Assembly: GCA_913778495.1 (NCBI GenBank)
Contig: CAJYVD010000020.1
Location: 1-64,000, forward strand
Direction of reading: 5' to 3'
Origin: an uncultured Pantoea sp.
GTDB lineage: Bacteria > Pseudomonadota > Gammaproteobacteria > Enterobacterales > Enterobacteriaceae
Length of the DNA stretch: 64,000 nucleotides
Shown: piece after piece, positions 38,274 to 47,943 of the stretch
Layout: each line of letters starts with the position of its first letter
Position numbering within the stretch: position 1 is the stretch's first letter
Translations under genes and position numbers: made by a program
Notes under the pieces: generated by a model
Seen by the model: the letters and a program-made list of their open reading frames with translations, nothing else
What the model was told of the DNA's origin: nothing
Database searches by the model: none

Positions 38274-40088
38274 CTATGGCTGCCATAGCGTGATCTCGTT
38301 GCTCAGTTTTCGGTTAAGGAAGAACGCCGCGCTGATCAGCGCCAGGTGGGTTAATGCCTGCGGCACATTACCCAGCGCGTTTCCGTGGGGGGAAAATTCT
38401 TCGGCATACAGGCCTAGCGGGTTGGCGTAGCTCAGTAGCTTCTCAAATTCGGCGTGCGCTTCCTGTACGCGTCCGGCGCGCGCCAGACACTCTACGTACC
38501 AAAATGAGCAGGCGGCAAACGCCCCTTCGCCACCCGCCAGCGCATCGGCAGGGGTTTCATGAATATTGTAGCGTCGCACCATGCCATCGCTGACCAGCTG
38601 CGCTTTAATGGCGTCCAGCGTCGCGAGCCAGTCGGGATCGGTGGCGCCAACAAACCGCACCAGCGGCATCAGCAGCATGGAGGCATCGAGATAGCGACCG
38701 CCGCGCGTGGCGGTAAAGTGGCCCAGCTCCGGATGCCAGAAATTTTGCCAAATATCATCGCGGATCGCGCTGCGCGCCGCATCCCAACGCGCATAGGGCA
38801 TCGGCAGCGAACGCTTTATGCCTAAACGCAGGGCCCGATCCAGCGCCACCCAGCACATCAGGCGCGAGTGCAGGAAGTGTTCCGGCTCACCGCGCATCTC
38901 CCAGATCCCGGCATCCGGCTCGTTCCAGTGATCGCACACGTAATCAATCATGCTGGAGACGTGGCGCCAGCCGCGCTGCGAGATGGCTTCACCGTATTTG
39001 TTCGCCAGATAAATGGCGTCCATCAGCTCGCCGTAAATATCCAGCTGGGTTTGGCGCCAGGCATCGTTGCCGATGCGCACTGGCCGTGAATTGGCATAGC
39101 CCGAGAGGTTCAGCAGTTCGCTTTCGTGCAGCTCGGTGCCACTGTCCAGCCGATACATTACCTGCAAGTGGGGCGCGTCGTCGTGGCTATGTTCGACGCA
39201 ACGCGCGACCCAGCGGGTAAAGTCGCGCGCCTCTTCGACATAGCCCAGCCGCATCAAGGCGTACATGCTAAAAGAGGCATCGCGGATCCACGACGCGCGA
39301 TAATCCCAGTTGCGCTCGCCGCCCAGCTCTTCCGGCAGGCCAAAGGTGGCGGCGGCGGCGATCGAACCGTGCTGATGAGACGTCAGCAGTTTGAGCGCCA
39401 GCGCCGAGCGCTGCACCATCTCTTGCCAGCGCCCGCGATAGGAGCTGTGGCTACTCCAGCGGCGCCAGTAGTTCAGGGTATCGTGAAAGCAGCGCTCGGT
39501 GGCGATGTGCGCCACGTGGGGGTCGTCATCGTTGCCAAACACGAACTCTGCGTGCTCGCCCGCCTGCAGCGTAAACGTCGCCACGGCGCTGCTCGCTTCA
39601 CGCGTCATGATGACCGTGGCGCTCAAGCGCAGCGTGGGCTGGCCGTCAGCCAGAAAGGCAATGCCGCCAGGGCGCAGCGCCGTGCGGGTATCGGCCCGAG
39701 CGTAGTCGTGACGCGGCGCGCAGCGCAGCGAAAACGTCACCGAGCCACGCACCATCTTGACCCGCCGTACTAAACGCGGCACTTTGCCCTGCTCATCGCA
39801 AATGGGCATGTAGTCGGTGATTTCTGCCACGCCGGCCTCATCCAGCCAGCGCGTTTGCAGAATATTGGTATCCGGCAAATAGAGTTGCTGACGACGTGCG
39901 TCAGGCCAGTGCGGCGCAATCGAAAACAGGCCTGCGTCATCGCTGTCGAGCAGTGCGGCAAAAATGGACGGGCTGTCGAGTTCTGGCCAGCAGAGGTAGT
40001 CAATTGTGCCGTCATTCGCCACCAGCGCACAGGTGCGTAAATCCCCGATCACGCCGTGTTCGTCAATGGTGCGTTTAATTGCGCTCAT
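38274..40088 (-). CDS. Glycoside hydrolase family 15 protein (glucoamylase/trehalase-like)
   Basis: Cytosolic 604-residue protein with an N-terminal beta-sandwich (about 1-220) and a C-terminal alpha/alpha-barrel. GH15 blocks are LGGERNWDYRASWIRDASFSMYAL, MSSMIDYVCDHWNEPDAGIWEMRGEPEHFLHSRLMCWVALDRAL in part, and EGAFAACSFWYVECLARAG. The acidic residues in DAGIWEMR and EGAF are candidates for the catalytic pair. Related enzymes cleave trehalose or alpha-glucans. There is no signal peptide. GGAGG lies about 4 nt before the ATG at 40088. It is monocistronic; a storage or osmolyte role is inferred. Confidence 0.87.
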   Translation of the reverse strand: MSAIKRTIDEHGVIGDLRTCALVANDGTIDYLCWPELDSPSIFAALLDSDDAGLFSIAPHWPDARRQQLYLPDTNILQTRWLDEAGVAEITDYMPICDEQGKVPRLVRRVKMVRGSVTFSLRCAPRHDYARADTRTALRPGGIAFLADGQPTLRLSATVIMTREASSAVATFTLQAGEHAEFVFGNDDDPHVAHIATERCFHDTLNYWRRWSSHSSYRGRWQEMVQRSALALKLLTSHQHGSIAAAATFGLPEELGGERNWDYRASWIRDASFSMYALMRLGYVEEARDFTRWVARCVEHSHDDAPHLQVMYRLDSGTELHESELLNLSGYANSRPVRIGNDAWRQTQLDIYGELMDAIYLANKYGEAISQRGWRHVSSMIDYVCDHWNEPDAGIWEMRGEPEHFLHSRLMCWVALDRALRLGIKRSLPMPYARWDAARSAIRDDIWQNFWHPELGHFTATRGGRYLDASMLLMPLVRFVGATDPDWLATLDAIKAQLVSDGMVRRYNIHETPADALAGGEGAFAACSFWYVECLARAGRVQEAHAEFEKLLSYANPLGLYAEEFSPHGNALGNVPQALTHLALISAAFFLNRKLSNEITLWQP

Positions 40089-40206
40089 TGCGCCTCCTTT
40101 GCCGTTGAGAACAGTTAACTATAGCCGAAACGGCGATGTGAGCAGCGGCGAGGCGCGGTGAGATAGCTTCTATACTGAAGGCACACCCCTCAGTCAGGAG
40201 AATGTT

Positions 40207-40986
40207 ATGGCGTTGAGTAAACAGAAAGTCGCCGTGGTCACCGCATCAGATTCGGGTATTGGTCGCAGTTGCGCGGTAATGCTGGCGGAAGCCGGTTACA
40301 CCGTGGGCATTACGTGGCGCTCAGACGAGGAGGGCGCGCAGGAGACCGCGCGGCTAGTGGAGAGCAAAGGCCAAGTGGCGCAGGTGCGTCAGCTTGATCT
40401 TTCCGATCCGCAGGCAGGCGGGCAGCAGCTGACGCAGCTCATCAATTCGCTGGGCCGCATCGATGTGCTGGTCAACAACGCGGGCGTGATGATGAAGGCG
40501 GATTTTCTCGAACTCAGCTTTGAGGACTGGCGCAAAACCTTCAACGTGGACGTGGATGGCGCGTTTATCTGCGGTCAAATCGCCGCGCGCCATATGGTGG
40601 ATCAAGGCGAGGGTGGGCGCATTATCAATATCACGTCGGTGCACGAGCATACGCCGCTGCCGGACGCTACTGCCTACACCGCCGCCAAACACGCGCTGGG
40701 AGGACTGACAAAATCCATGGCGCTGAGCCTGCTGCCGCACCACATTCTGGTGAACGCGGTGGCGCCAGGCGCGATTGCCACCGCGATGAATAACATGGGC
40801 GATGACGAGGCGCACCAGCGGCGTATGCCGGAAATTCCGATCGGCCGCCCCGGCGATCCGCGTGAAATCAGCAGCCTGGTGGCATGGCTCTGTTCAGAGG
40901 GCGCCACTTACACCACCGGGCAATCCTTTGTGGTGGATGGTGGCTTTATGCTCGCCAATCCCCAGTTCAAAGGCTACCACGCTTAA
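40207..40986 (+). CDS. yohF: Short-chain dehydrogenase YohF
   Basis: NAD(P)-dependent classical SDR, 259 residues. The cofactor motif is TASDSGIG (residues 12-19), the unusual form also present in E. coli YohF in place of TGxxxGIG. NNAG, the catalytic serine in INITSVHEHT, and YTAAK follow. The near-identity of DVDGAFICGQIAARHMV, SVHEHTPLPDATAYTAAKHALGGLTK and DGGFMLANPQF with YohF supports the symbol. AGGAG precedes the ATG. Its stop codon overlaps the yohD stop on the other strand. Confidence 0.94.
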   Translation: MALSKQKVAVVTASDSGIGRSCAVMLAEAGYTVGITWRSDEEGAQETARLVESKGQVAQVRQLDLSDPQAGGQQLTQLINSLGRIDVLVNNAGVMMKADFLELSFEDWRKTFNVDVDGAFICGQIAARHMVDQGEGGRIINITSVHEHTPLPDATAYTAAKHALGGLTKSMALSLLPHHILVNAVAPGAIATAMNNMGDDEAHQRRMPEIPIGRPGDPREISSLVAWLCSEGATYTTGQSFVVDGGFMLANPQFKGYHA

Positions 40987-41558
40987 CCAGCACGGCGGCG
41001 ATTCCAGCGGCGAATGAGATAGCGCAACACCACGCCAAAGACGATCGCCGCCACCAGCCACAACAGCGGTTTAAGATGCTGATCGAGCTTGTGCAGCCAC
41101 GGCGTAATCATCTCGCCTGCGAAGTAGCCGAGCGTGACAAAAATCAGCGACCACAGCGCCGCGCCAATCACATTCAGCACAAAAAAACGCAGCGGCTTCA
41201 GGCGGCTGGTGCCAATAATGATCGGCCCGATAATGCGGAAGCCATACATAAAGCGCACGCCAATCACAAACCAGCTTGGCCGCTTCTGTATCAGGCGGTT
41301 GGCTTTGCGAATGGTGTCTTCGTGCTTGCGGAAGCGGCGCAGAATGCGCGTCCCGTAGCGCCGTCCCAGCCAGAACAGCAGCTGATCGCCGATGATGCCG
41401 CCGATCATCGCGGCCACCACCACGCCGCTGAAGTGCAATAAGCCTTCATGCGCCGCCACGCCGCCCAGCAGCGTAAAGGTTTCCCCTTCGGCAATACAGC
41501 CGATCAGTAAAGCCACATAGCCGTACTGGGTGATTAATCCATTGATATCCAGATGCAA
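40983..41558 (-). CDS. yohD: DedA family inner membrane protein YohD
   Basis: Member of the DedA/SNARE-associated family of membrane proteins, thought to work in undecaprenyl phosphate or phospholipid flipping; 191 residues. Family features are YGYVALLIGCIAEGETFTLLGG (membrane-embedded acidic residue) and FVIGVRFMYGFRIIGPIIIG with the conserved arginines. It uses TTG at 41558, since no in-frame ATG exists in the N-terminal region that aligns with E. coli YohD, and GGGAG lies about 7 nt upstream. The order yohF-yohD-yohC matches E. coli, but the strands differ locally. Confidence 0.92.
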   Translation of the reverse strand: MHLDINGLITQYGYVALLIGCIAEGETFTLLGGVAAHEGLLHFSGVVVAAMIGGIIGDQLLFWLGRRYGTRILRRFRKHEDTIRKANRLIQKRPSWFVIGVRFMYGFRIIGPIIIGTSRLKPLRFFVLNVIGAALWSLIFVTLGYFAGEMITPWLHKLDQHLKPLLWLVAAIVFGVVLRYLIRRWNRRRAG

Positions 41559-41726
41559 ACTGTTCTCCCTGTAAAAACGAAGCCCGGTAACAGTTTATAC
41601 GCCCGCGGCTTTTTTTGGGGCGCGAGCCGCAAAAACAGCGCTGCGCATTATACTTGAGGGGAAGCTGCCTGAGTGGGACAGCCCAAGCGCTGACGTGGCA
41701 GCCCGTCGCATCAGAGGAGTGATTGT

Positions 41727-42314
41727 ATGAATCATGTCTGGGGTCTACTGGCGCATCCGAATCAGGAAATGCACGCCATCAAGCAGGAAAACGAAAGCGT
41801 CTCACACCACTACACTCACCACGTGCTGATGATGGCGGCGATCCCCGTGATCTGCGCGTTTATCGGCACCACCCAGCTTGGGTGGAATCTGGGTGAAGGG
41901 CAGTATGTTCAACTCAACGTGCTCACCGGTCTGGGACTGGGCATTATCTTTTATCTTCTAATGCTGGGCGGCGTGGCGGTAATGGGCCGCGTGATCCACT
42001 GGATGGCGCGAGATTATCCGCAGCGTCCGGGCATTCAGCGCTGTACCGTCTTTGCTGGCTACGTGGCGACGCCGCTGTTTGTCAGCGGGCTGGTGGCGCT
42101 CTATCCGCTGGTGTGGCTGTGCGTGATGGTGGCGGCGGTCGCGCTGGTGTATACCGGCTACTTGCTTTACGTCGGCATTCCGGTGTTTCTCAACATTGAC
42201 CGCGATGAGAGCCTGCGCTTTTCTGGCTCGACGCTGGCGATCGGCGTGCTGGTGTTTGAGGTACTGCTGGCCCTGACGGTAGTGCTGTGGGGCTATGGCC
42301 CGCGGCTGTTCTGA
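41727..42314 (+). CDS. yohC: YIP1 family inner membrane protein YohC
   Basis: Five-helix membrane protein, 195 residues, the same length as E. coli YohC. Nearly identical blocks include MNHVWGLLAHPNQEMHAIKQENE, SHHYTHHVLMMAAIPVICAFIGTTQ in part, and FAGYVATPLFVSGLVALYPLVWL. Function is unknown; YIP1 proteins are membrane-organising factors in eukaryotes. GAGGAG precedes the ATG, and an intrinsic terminator follows the stop. Confidence 0.95.
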   Translation: MNHVWGLLAHPNQEMHAIKQENESVSHHYTHHVLMMAAIPVICAFIGTTQLGWNLGEGQYVQLNVLTGLGLGIIFYLLMLGGVAVMGRVIHWMARDYPQRPGIQRCTVFAGYVATPLFVSGLVALYPLVWLCVMVAAVALVYTGYLLYVGIPVFLNIDRDESLRFSGSTLAIGVLVFEVLLALTVVLWGYGPRLF

Positions 42315-42327
42315 CCGCCGTGCTAAC

Positions 42328-42352
42328 AGGAGGCCCGCGGGCCTCCTTTTTT
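42328..42352 (+). terminator. Intrinsic terminator after yohC
   Basis: AGGAGGCCC, GC, GGGCCTCCT followed by TTTTT. The stem is perfect, so yohC and pbpG are separate transcription units. Confidence 0.9.
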
Positions 42353-42493
42353 AACGCCCGGAAACAATCTACCTAAGAAATTTCGCAGGGAACCCGCTAT
42401 GATATCGCCGCCAGCCCGCGTCCTCCCTGGCCTGACGCCGGCGGCCTGTGTCTCAACACAGCGTGAAACTTCTCACCGGATTTTTTTGACACG

Positions 42494-43432
42494 ATGTCTG
42501 TTAACGTACGTATTTCATTGCTGTCACTGGCGCTGTTGTTCACCGCGCCCACTATGACGACGCCCGCGCTGGCCGCGCCCGCGTCACTCGCCAATCTGGC
42601 GCCGATTGCGCAACCGCAGATCGCCTCTGGCAGCGCCATGATTGTTGATTTGGAGAACAATAAAGTGCTGTTCTCCAGCCATCCCGATCGCGTGCGGCCC
42701 ATCGCGTCCATCACCAAACTGATGACAGCGATGGTGGTACTGGATGCCAAACTGCCGCTGGATGAAAAACTGTCGGTGGATATCAGCCACACGCCGGAAA
42801 TGCGCGGCGTCTTTTCCCGCGTCAAACTCAACAGCGAAATCAGCCGACGCAACATGCTGCTGCTGGCGCTGATGTCATCGGAAAACCGCGCGGCGGCAAG
42901 CCTCGCGCATCACTATCCCGGCGGCTATGACGCGTTTATCCGCGCGATGAATGCCAAAGCGCGCGCGCTGGGCATGACGCACACTCGCTACGTCGAGCCC
43001 ACCGGACTGTCGATTCATAACGTCTCCAGCGCAGAAGATCTGGTTAAGCTGGTGAAAGCCACGCGCCAGTATCCGCTGATTGGCCAGTTGAGTACCACCA
43101 AGGAAGAGACCGCGGTGTTCACGCATCCCAGCTATGCCTTGCCGTTCCGCAACACCAACCATCTGGTTTATAAAGAGGGATGGCGCATCGCGTTAACCAA
43201 AACTGGCTACACCGACGAAGCCGGGCACTGCCTGGTGATGCGCACGGTGATGAACAATCGCCCGGTGGCACTGGTGGTGCTGGATGCGTTTGGCAAGTAC
43301 ACCCATTTTGCCGATGCCAACCGCCTGCGCGACTGGCTGGAAACCGGCAAAGCGGCGCCGGTGCCGGCCGCGGCGCTGGCGTATAAAAAGCAGAAGTCTT
43401 CGCAAACCGCGAAGATTGCCGACGCAGAGTAA
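42494..43432 (+). CDS. pbpG: D-alanyl-D-alanine endopeptidase PBP7
   Basis: Periplasmic low-molecular-weight penicillin-binding protein that cleaves D-Ala-mDAP crosslinks. It has 312 residues with a signal peptide ending near residue 28 (ALA-AP). Active-site motifs are S72xxK75 in [18 protein letters not shown], and KTG in [13 protein letters not shown]. The length and N-terminal pattern match E. coli PbpG. It lies next to yohC as in E. coli. A GC-rich hairpin follows the stop. Confidence 0.95.
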   Translation: MSVNVRISLLSLALLFTAPTMTTPALAAPASLANLAPIAQPQIASGSAMIVDLENNKVLFSSHPDRVRPIASITKLMTAMVVLDAKLPLDEKLSVDISHTPEMRGVFSRVKLNSEISRRNMLLLALMSSENRAAASLAHHYPGGYDAFIRAMNAKARALGMTHTRYVEPTGLSIHNVSSAEDLVKLVKATRQYPLIGQLSTTKEETAVFTHPSYALPFRNTNHLVYKEGWRIALTKTGYTDEAGHCLVMRTVMNNRPVALVVLDAFGKYTHFADANRLRDWLETGKAAPVPAAALAYKKQKSSQTAKIADAE

Positions 43433-43436
43433 ACCG

Positions 43437-43462
43437 TGCGGGCGGCCTGCTGGCCGCCCGCA
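43437..43462 (+). terminator. GC-rich hairpin after pbpG
   Basis: TGCGGGCGGCC, loop TGCT, GGCCGCCCGCA, a perfect 11-bp stem with no T run after it. It resembles the hairpin after the next gene (46046-46067). Confidence 0.5.
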
Positions 43463-43593
43463 GAGGACGTAAATGACCGTGCACCGGTGCGTTTATTTTA
43501 CGCCTTCATTCCTATGGTTTCCGTTTTAAGCAGGCCCTACACTGGGCGCGATTCCTTCTTCAATTGGCCGTTTTCCGCTGGAATGACATTGCT

Positions 43594-46035
43594 ATGTTTA
43601 CGTTTCGTTTCCTGTTAACGCCTCTCTTGCTGCTAATGGTTTGTCTGGCACCCGCGCTTAGCGTGGCGGACGACAATCCAACGACTGCACAGCAGGAAGA
43701 GGACGCCGCGCCCAAGGCGAACCCGACCGTCGAACTGCCAAAAATGCAGAAAATTCTCGACAAAATTAAGGGGCAAGTCTCGGGCGACACCAATGAGAAC
43801 CAGCTCAATCAGCTGAATGAGATGGCGCTGGAGCTCTCCGGCAATGCCGAAACGCTGGGTCAGGCGCTGGTGCCGCAAATGCAGCAGCTTGATGCGCAGT
43901 TGGCGGTGCTGGGACCGGCACCCAAACCGGACAGCGGCGTTAAAGAGACCGCCGAAGTGACGCGCAAACGCGCCTCGCTTGGCAGCCAGAAAGACAAGCT
44001 CGCCGACCAGATCAAACAGGCAGAAGGCATTAAAAATGGCGCGCTGATGCTCTCCTCGCAGATCGTCAACCTGCGGCGCGATCAATTAAAAAGCCAGCTG
44101 GCGCTGAACTCCGGCACGATTTTTGGCCCGCGCTTCTGGGCACCGCTGATCAGCCGTCAGGATCTGGACGGCGAGAAGATCAGCGAGTTTATTAGCGAGC
44201 TGCAGGACACCGCCGCGCTGTCGTGGGAGCCAGGCTGGCGCGTCGGCACCGTTGGCTGGCTGGTGGCGGCGATGCTGGTGATGACGCTGGGTCGGCGCTA
44301 TGGCGAAGAATTTCTGGCCTGGGTCAGTATTCATAAGCTGCCGGAAGGGCGTCTGCGCCGCAGCTTTCTGGCCGCCGCTATTGCACTGACCACGCTCGCG
44401 GCGGTGGTGCTGACCTTCAACTTTGTGGCGCTGGCGTTTGCCCGGCGCGATGCGATCGCCGATGACGTGCAGGATTTTATCGATCGTCTGGTGCGCCTTA
44501 GCGTGTACTGCGGTTTGATCGCCGGATTGGGGCGCGCGTTCCTCTCCACGCGCCGCCCAAGCTGGCGCTTGCCGAGCCTCTCAAATGAAGTGGCGCTGGC
44601 GCTAAAACCCTTCCCGCCGATCACCGCGGCGCTGGTGTTTATCTTCCAGACGGTGGAAGCCTTTAACTACAGCGTTGGCACCAGCCTGAACACCACCATT
44701 TTCGCCAACGGATTAACCGCGCTGCTGATCGGCCTCACCGGGCTGGCGATCAGCCTGCGTACCAATCGGGTACGGCGCCGTATGGCGCACGAGGGCAATG
44801 CGCCCGAGGCGCGTCCAACGATTGTCGGCTTGATTCAGCTGGGGCTGACGCTCACGGCGCTGGCCATCCTGGTGTCGCTGACCATTGGCTATGTCACGCT
44901 GGCGCGCTTCCTGGCATACGAAGTGATTACCTGCGGCATCGTGTTTGGCTCGTTCTATTTCCTGAGCCATTTGCTCAACGATGGCTGCGACAGCCTGTTC
45001 TCGGTCAGTAACCGCACCGGCAGATGGCTACAGACCTCGCTCAACATTGACGAACGCCATTTGCAGCAGACCGCGACGCTGCTGGCCGCATTGGGCAAAA
45101 CCGTGCTGGTGGCCTTTGTGGTGCTGGCGCTGTTGAACGGCACCTTTGCCACGTCCACGCCGATTGAGCTTATACAGAAGGTGATCGAATTCTGGGGCGG
45201 CAAAGGTTTGGAGTCGCTGAACATTGTGCCGGCGCACATGGTCAACGCGATTCTGTGTCTGATCGTGGGGATCTATCTGCTGCGCGCGGTACGCCGCTGG
45301 CTGGATCAGGACTTCTTGCCGAAAACCACCATGGACGTGGGGATGCGCGTCTCGCTGATTACGCTGTTTAGCAACATCGGCTACGTATTGGTCATTCTGC
45401 TGACGCTCTCCATTATGGGGCTGCAGTGGAACAAACTGGCGTGGATCGTCAGCGCGCTGTCGGTGGGTATCGGTTTTGGCCTACAGGAGATTGTGAAGAA
45501 CTTTATCTCCGGCCTGATCCTGCTGACCGAGCGCCCGGTAAAAGTGGGCGATCTGGTGAGCATCAGCGGCATCGAAGGGGATATTCGTCGCATTAATGTG
45601 CGCGCGACCGAAATCCAACTGGGGGATAAATCCACGGTCATTGTGCCGAACTCGCAGTTCATCTCGCAGAACGTGCGCAACGCCACCATGGGTAACGCGC
45701 AGGGCGTGGTCACCATTCAGCTGACCTTCCCGCTGGATATCGATCCGGTTCGGGTGCGTGAAATTTTGCTGGAGGTGTATCAGGAAAACGAACGCATTCT
45801 GGAGACGCCGGAGCCGTCGGTCTCGTTTAAAGATCTTACCCCTGCGGGCATTGTGCTGAGCGTCACCGGTAACGTCGCCAGCCAGCGTCAAATTTCAGGC
45901 GCCAAGAGCGATCTGCTGTTTGATATGCTGACGCGGCTGCGTAAAGAAGGCATTGTGCTGTCGACGCCGCAGACCATGATCATTGAGCGCCGCGCGCTGC
46001 AGCAGGCGGCGGCGAGCGATGAACTGACGCAATAA
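43594..46035 (+). CDS. DUF3772 domain mechanosensitive ion channel (MscS family)
   Basis: Large inner-membrane channel of 813 residues with ATG 43594, which begins a clean signal peptide (MFTFRFLLTPLLLLMVCLAPALSVA). The periplasmic coiled region (about 40-200, DUF3772) is rich in Gln/Leu. It is followed by several helices and the MscS pore domain around GIGFGLQEIVKNFISGLILL. The beta domain VGDLVSISGIEGDIRRINVRATEIQ then leads to VPNSQFIS. It should open under hypo-osmotic membrane tension. It is not E. coli YbiO, YjeP or KefA by sequence, though of similar architecture. No partner gene is linked. Confidence 0.9.
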   Translation: MFTFRFLLTPLLLLMVCLAPALSVADDNPTTAQQEEDAAPKANPTVELPKMQKILDKIKGQVSGDTNENQLNQLNEMALELSGNAETLGQALVPQMQQLDAQLAVLGPAPKPDSGVKETAEVTRKRASLGSQKDKLADQIKQAEGIKNGALMLSSQIVNLRRDQLKSQLALNSGTIFGPRFWAPLISRQDLDGEKISEFISELQDTAALSWEPGWRVGTVGWLVAAMLVMTLGRRYGEEFLAWVSIHKLPEGRLRRSFLAAAIALTTLAAVVLTFNFVALAFARRDAIADDVQDFIDRLVRLSVYCGLIAGLGRAFLSTRRPSWRLPSLSNEVALALKPFPPITAALVFIFQTVEAFNYSVGTSLNTTIFANGLTALLIGLTGLAISLRTNRVRRRMAHEGNAPEARPTIVGLIQLGLTLTALAILVSLTIGYVTLARFLAYEVITCGIVFGSFYFLSHLLNDGCDSLFSVSNRTGRWLQTSLNIDERHLQQTATLLAALGKTVLVAFVVLALLNGTFATSTPIELIQKVIEFWGGKGLESLNIVPAHMVNAILCLIVGIYLLRAVRRWLDQDFLPKTTMDVGMRVSLITLFSNIGYVLVILLTLSIMGLQWNKLAWIVSALSVGIGFGLQEIVKNFISGLILLTERPVKVGDLVSISGIEGDIRRINVRATEIQLGDKSTVIVPNSQFISQNVRNATMGNAQGVVTIQLTFPLDIDPVRVREILLEVYQENERILETPEPSVSFKDLTPAGIVLSVTGNVASQRQISGAKSDLLFDMLTRLRKEGIVLSTPQTMIIERRALQQAAASDELTQ

Positions 46036-46045
46036 TCATGACGTG

Positions 46046-46067
46046 CGGGCGGCCAGTGAGCCGCCCG
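46046..46067. terminator. Hairpin between convergent MscS-type gene and dld
   Basis: CGGGCGGC, loop CAGTGA, GCCGCCCG followed by TATTGT. It may end either gene; no strong T run is present. Confidence 0.5.
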
Positions 46068-46078
46068 TATTGTCTGGC

Positions 46079-47788
46079 TTAGGCTTTCACCGCCCATCCT
46101 TTCTGTTTAGTGGTTTTGCCAATGCCCGGATTGAAGCTATTGGTGGGATCCAGCTGACGATAAAACGCCTGTAGCTGCGGTTTCGCCTGATAAAGATGGC
46201 CGACATTGTGCTCTGCCGGATACTCGGCGCCGCGTTCGTTGAGCAGCGCGAGCATCTTCTCTTTCAGCGCGTGCGCGTCCACGCCTTTCTTCACAATGTA
46301 ATCCTGATGGAAGACGTGACAGAAGAAGTGACCGTAATACAGGCGGTGCAGCAGCGCGTCGTCAAACTCCGGCGGCAACTGCTCAAACCAGGTGCGATCG
46401 TTGCGGCGCAGCGCGATATCCAGCGCCAGAATATCTTCCACTTCATCGGCGTGCACCGCGTGATAGCGCACCGCGGCGCCCGCCGCCGCAAAGCGGTGCA
46501 GGAAAGCGTGCGCGCCCTCTTTGGCATCGCACACAAAAAACTCGCCGCCGCCTTCGCGGAAGTAGTCATGCAGGTAGGCCTGCGCTTCCGCCACGCCCTC
46601 GCCGGACATTTTTAACATCAGATGATGTTCGAACTTATCGCGATACTGCTTGAGCCGCGCGGGCAGGTGGGACGGCAGCCAGCCGCTCAGCCGCTGCAGC
46701 AGGCGATCGGTGAAGTGCGGTTTGACAAAATTGCGCTTGTTGAGCAAGGCGTCCACGCGGCCTTTGAGCGTGAAGAACAGCGGCATCTTATCGGTGCCGA
46801 GTTTGTCGATCATCACAAAGGTGTCTTTGCCGTAGACTTCGGCAATATCGAAGATATCGCGGTGCATATATTCGCCCGCCACCGGCAGGTTGGCGAAATG
46901 GCTGAGAATATGGCGGCGCAGTTCGCCCAGCACCGCAGGATCGTTGGTGCCGATATAGAATACCTGCTGCCTGGGCTCCGTGGGGAAGGTGTCCAGGCGC
47001 ACGGCGAACACCGCCAGTTTTCCGGCGCAGCCGGAGGCCTCAAACAGGCGGCGCGCATCGGCATTATAGCGCGCGGGGGTATCGGCCTCGATATCGCGCA
47101 CGCGCTCGGCGTAGTCATGGTCGGAGGCGTGGCGCCCGTCCCACCGCACGTCGCTTTGCTGCCAGCGGTCATCATCCAGCTTTCCGAGGATCTCTTCCGG
47201 CGAGTGGCCCAACTCCATGCCCAGATGGTTGACCAGCTTGAGCTTGCCGTGCTCATCAAGCTGCGCGTAAAGGGCCATCTCACTGTAGGCCGGACCGCGC
47301 TTGATCAACGATCCGCCGGAGTTATTGCAGATGCCGCCCAGCACCGAGGCGCCAATGCAGGAAGAGCCGATCACCGAGTGCGGCTCACGCCCCAGCGGCT
47401 TGAGGATTTTTTCCAACTGATACAGCGTGCTGCCGGGAAACGCGAGAATCTGCTCGCCGCCTTTGATCAATTGCAGTTTGTCGAGCCGCAGCGTACTGAC
47501 GATCGCGACCGGGCGATCGTAGTCGTTGCCGCTGGGGGTTGAGCCTTCCGTCAGACCGGTGTTGGCGGCCTGCATCAGAATCACGGTGTCGGCCTGTACC
47601 AGCGCCTGCAGCACGCGCCAGAGTTCCAGCAGCGAGCCAGGAAAGATAACCGCCAGCGCATCGCCGCCGCCGGAGCGAAAGCCTTTGCGATAGCGCGCGG
47701 TCTGTTCTGCATCGGTTAATACGTGCGACGATCCTACAAGACGACGCAGTTCAGCCAGCAGAGGAGAGTGAGAGGTGTCAGTAGTCAT
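46079..47788 (-). CDS. dld: Quinone-dependent D-lactate dehydrogenase
   Basis: FAD-linked peripheral membrane enzyme that oxidises D-lactate to pyruvate and feeds electrons to ubiquinone. ATG 47788 (MTTDTSHSPLLAELRRLVGS) gives 569 residues, close to E. coli Dld (571). FAD-binding features are LMQAANTGLTEGSTPSG and VIGSSCIGASVLGGICNNSGG. The C-terminus includes the Dld membrane-binding segment (LSGWLPSHLPARLKQYRDKFEHH) and ends in PTNSFNPGIGKT. It is convergent with the MscS-type gene and divergent from bglX, as E. coli dld is next to bglX. Confidence 0.95.
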   Translation of the reverse strand: MTTDTSHSPLLAELRRLVGSSHVLTDAEQTARYRKGFRSGGGDALAVIFPGSLLELWRVLQALVQADTVILMQAANTGLTEGSTPSGNDYDRPVAIVSTLRLDKLQLIKGGEQILAFPGSTLYQLEKILKPLGREPHSVIGSSCIGASVLGGICNNSGGSLIKRGPAYSEMALYAQLDEHGKLKLVNHLGMELGHSPEEILGKLDDDRWQQSDVRWDGRHASDHDYAERVRDIEADTPARYNADARRLFEASGCAGKLAVFAVRLDTFPTEPRQQVFYIGTNDPAVLGELRRHILSHFANLPVAGEYMHRDIFDIAEVYGKDTFVMIDKLGTDKMPLFFTLKGRVDALLNKRNFVKPHFTDRLLQRLSGWLPSHLPARLKQYRDKFEHHLMLKMSGEGVAEAQAYLHDYFREGGGEFFVCDAKEGAHAFLHRFAAAGAAVRYHAVHADEVEDILALDIALRRNDRTWFEQLPPEFDDALLHRLYYGHFFCHVFHQDYIVKKGVDAHALKEKMLALLNERGAEYPAEHNVGHLYQAKPQLQAFYRQLDPTNSFNPGIGKTTKQKGWAVKA

Positions 47789-47943
47789 TAGCCTGTCCTT
47801 GTCAGTAACGCAGCGTTTTTTACTGTAGCATGCAGCGTCGAGGTGGTCGCACTGTGACAACTGTAGCTACCTGCTATTCTGATGTTGTGGCACACTGCCC
47901 CGGTTATTTCATATTGCGCAGTTACTTAAGAGAACCCGACCTG

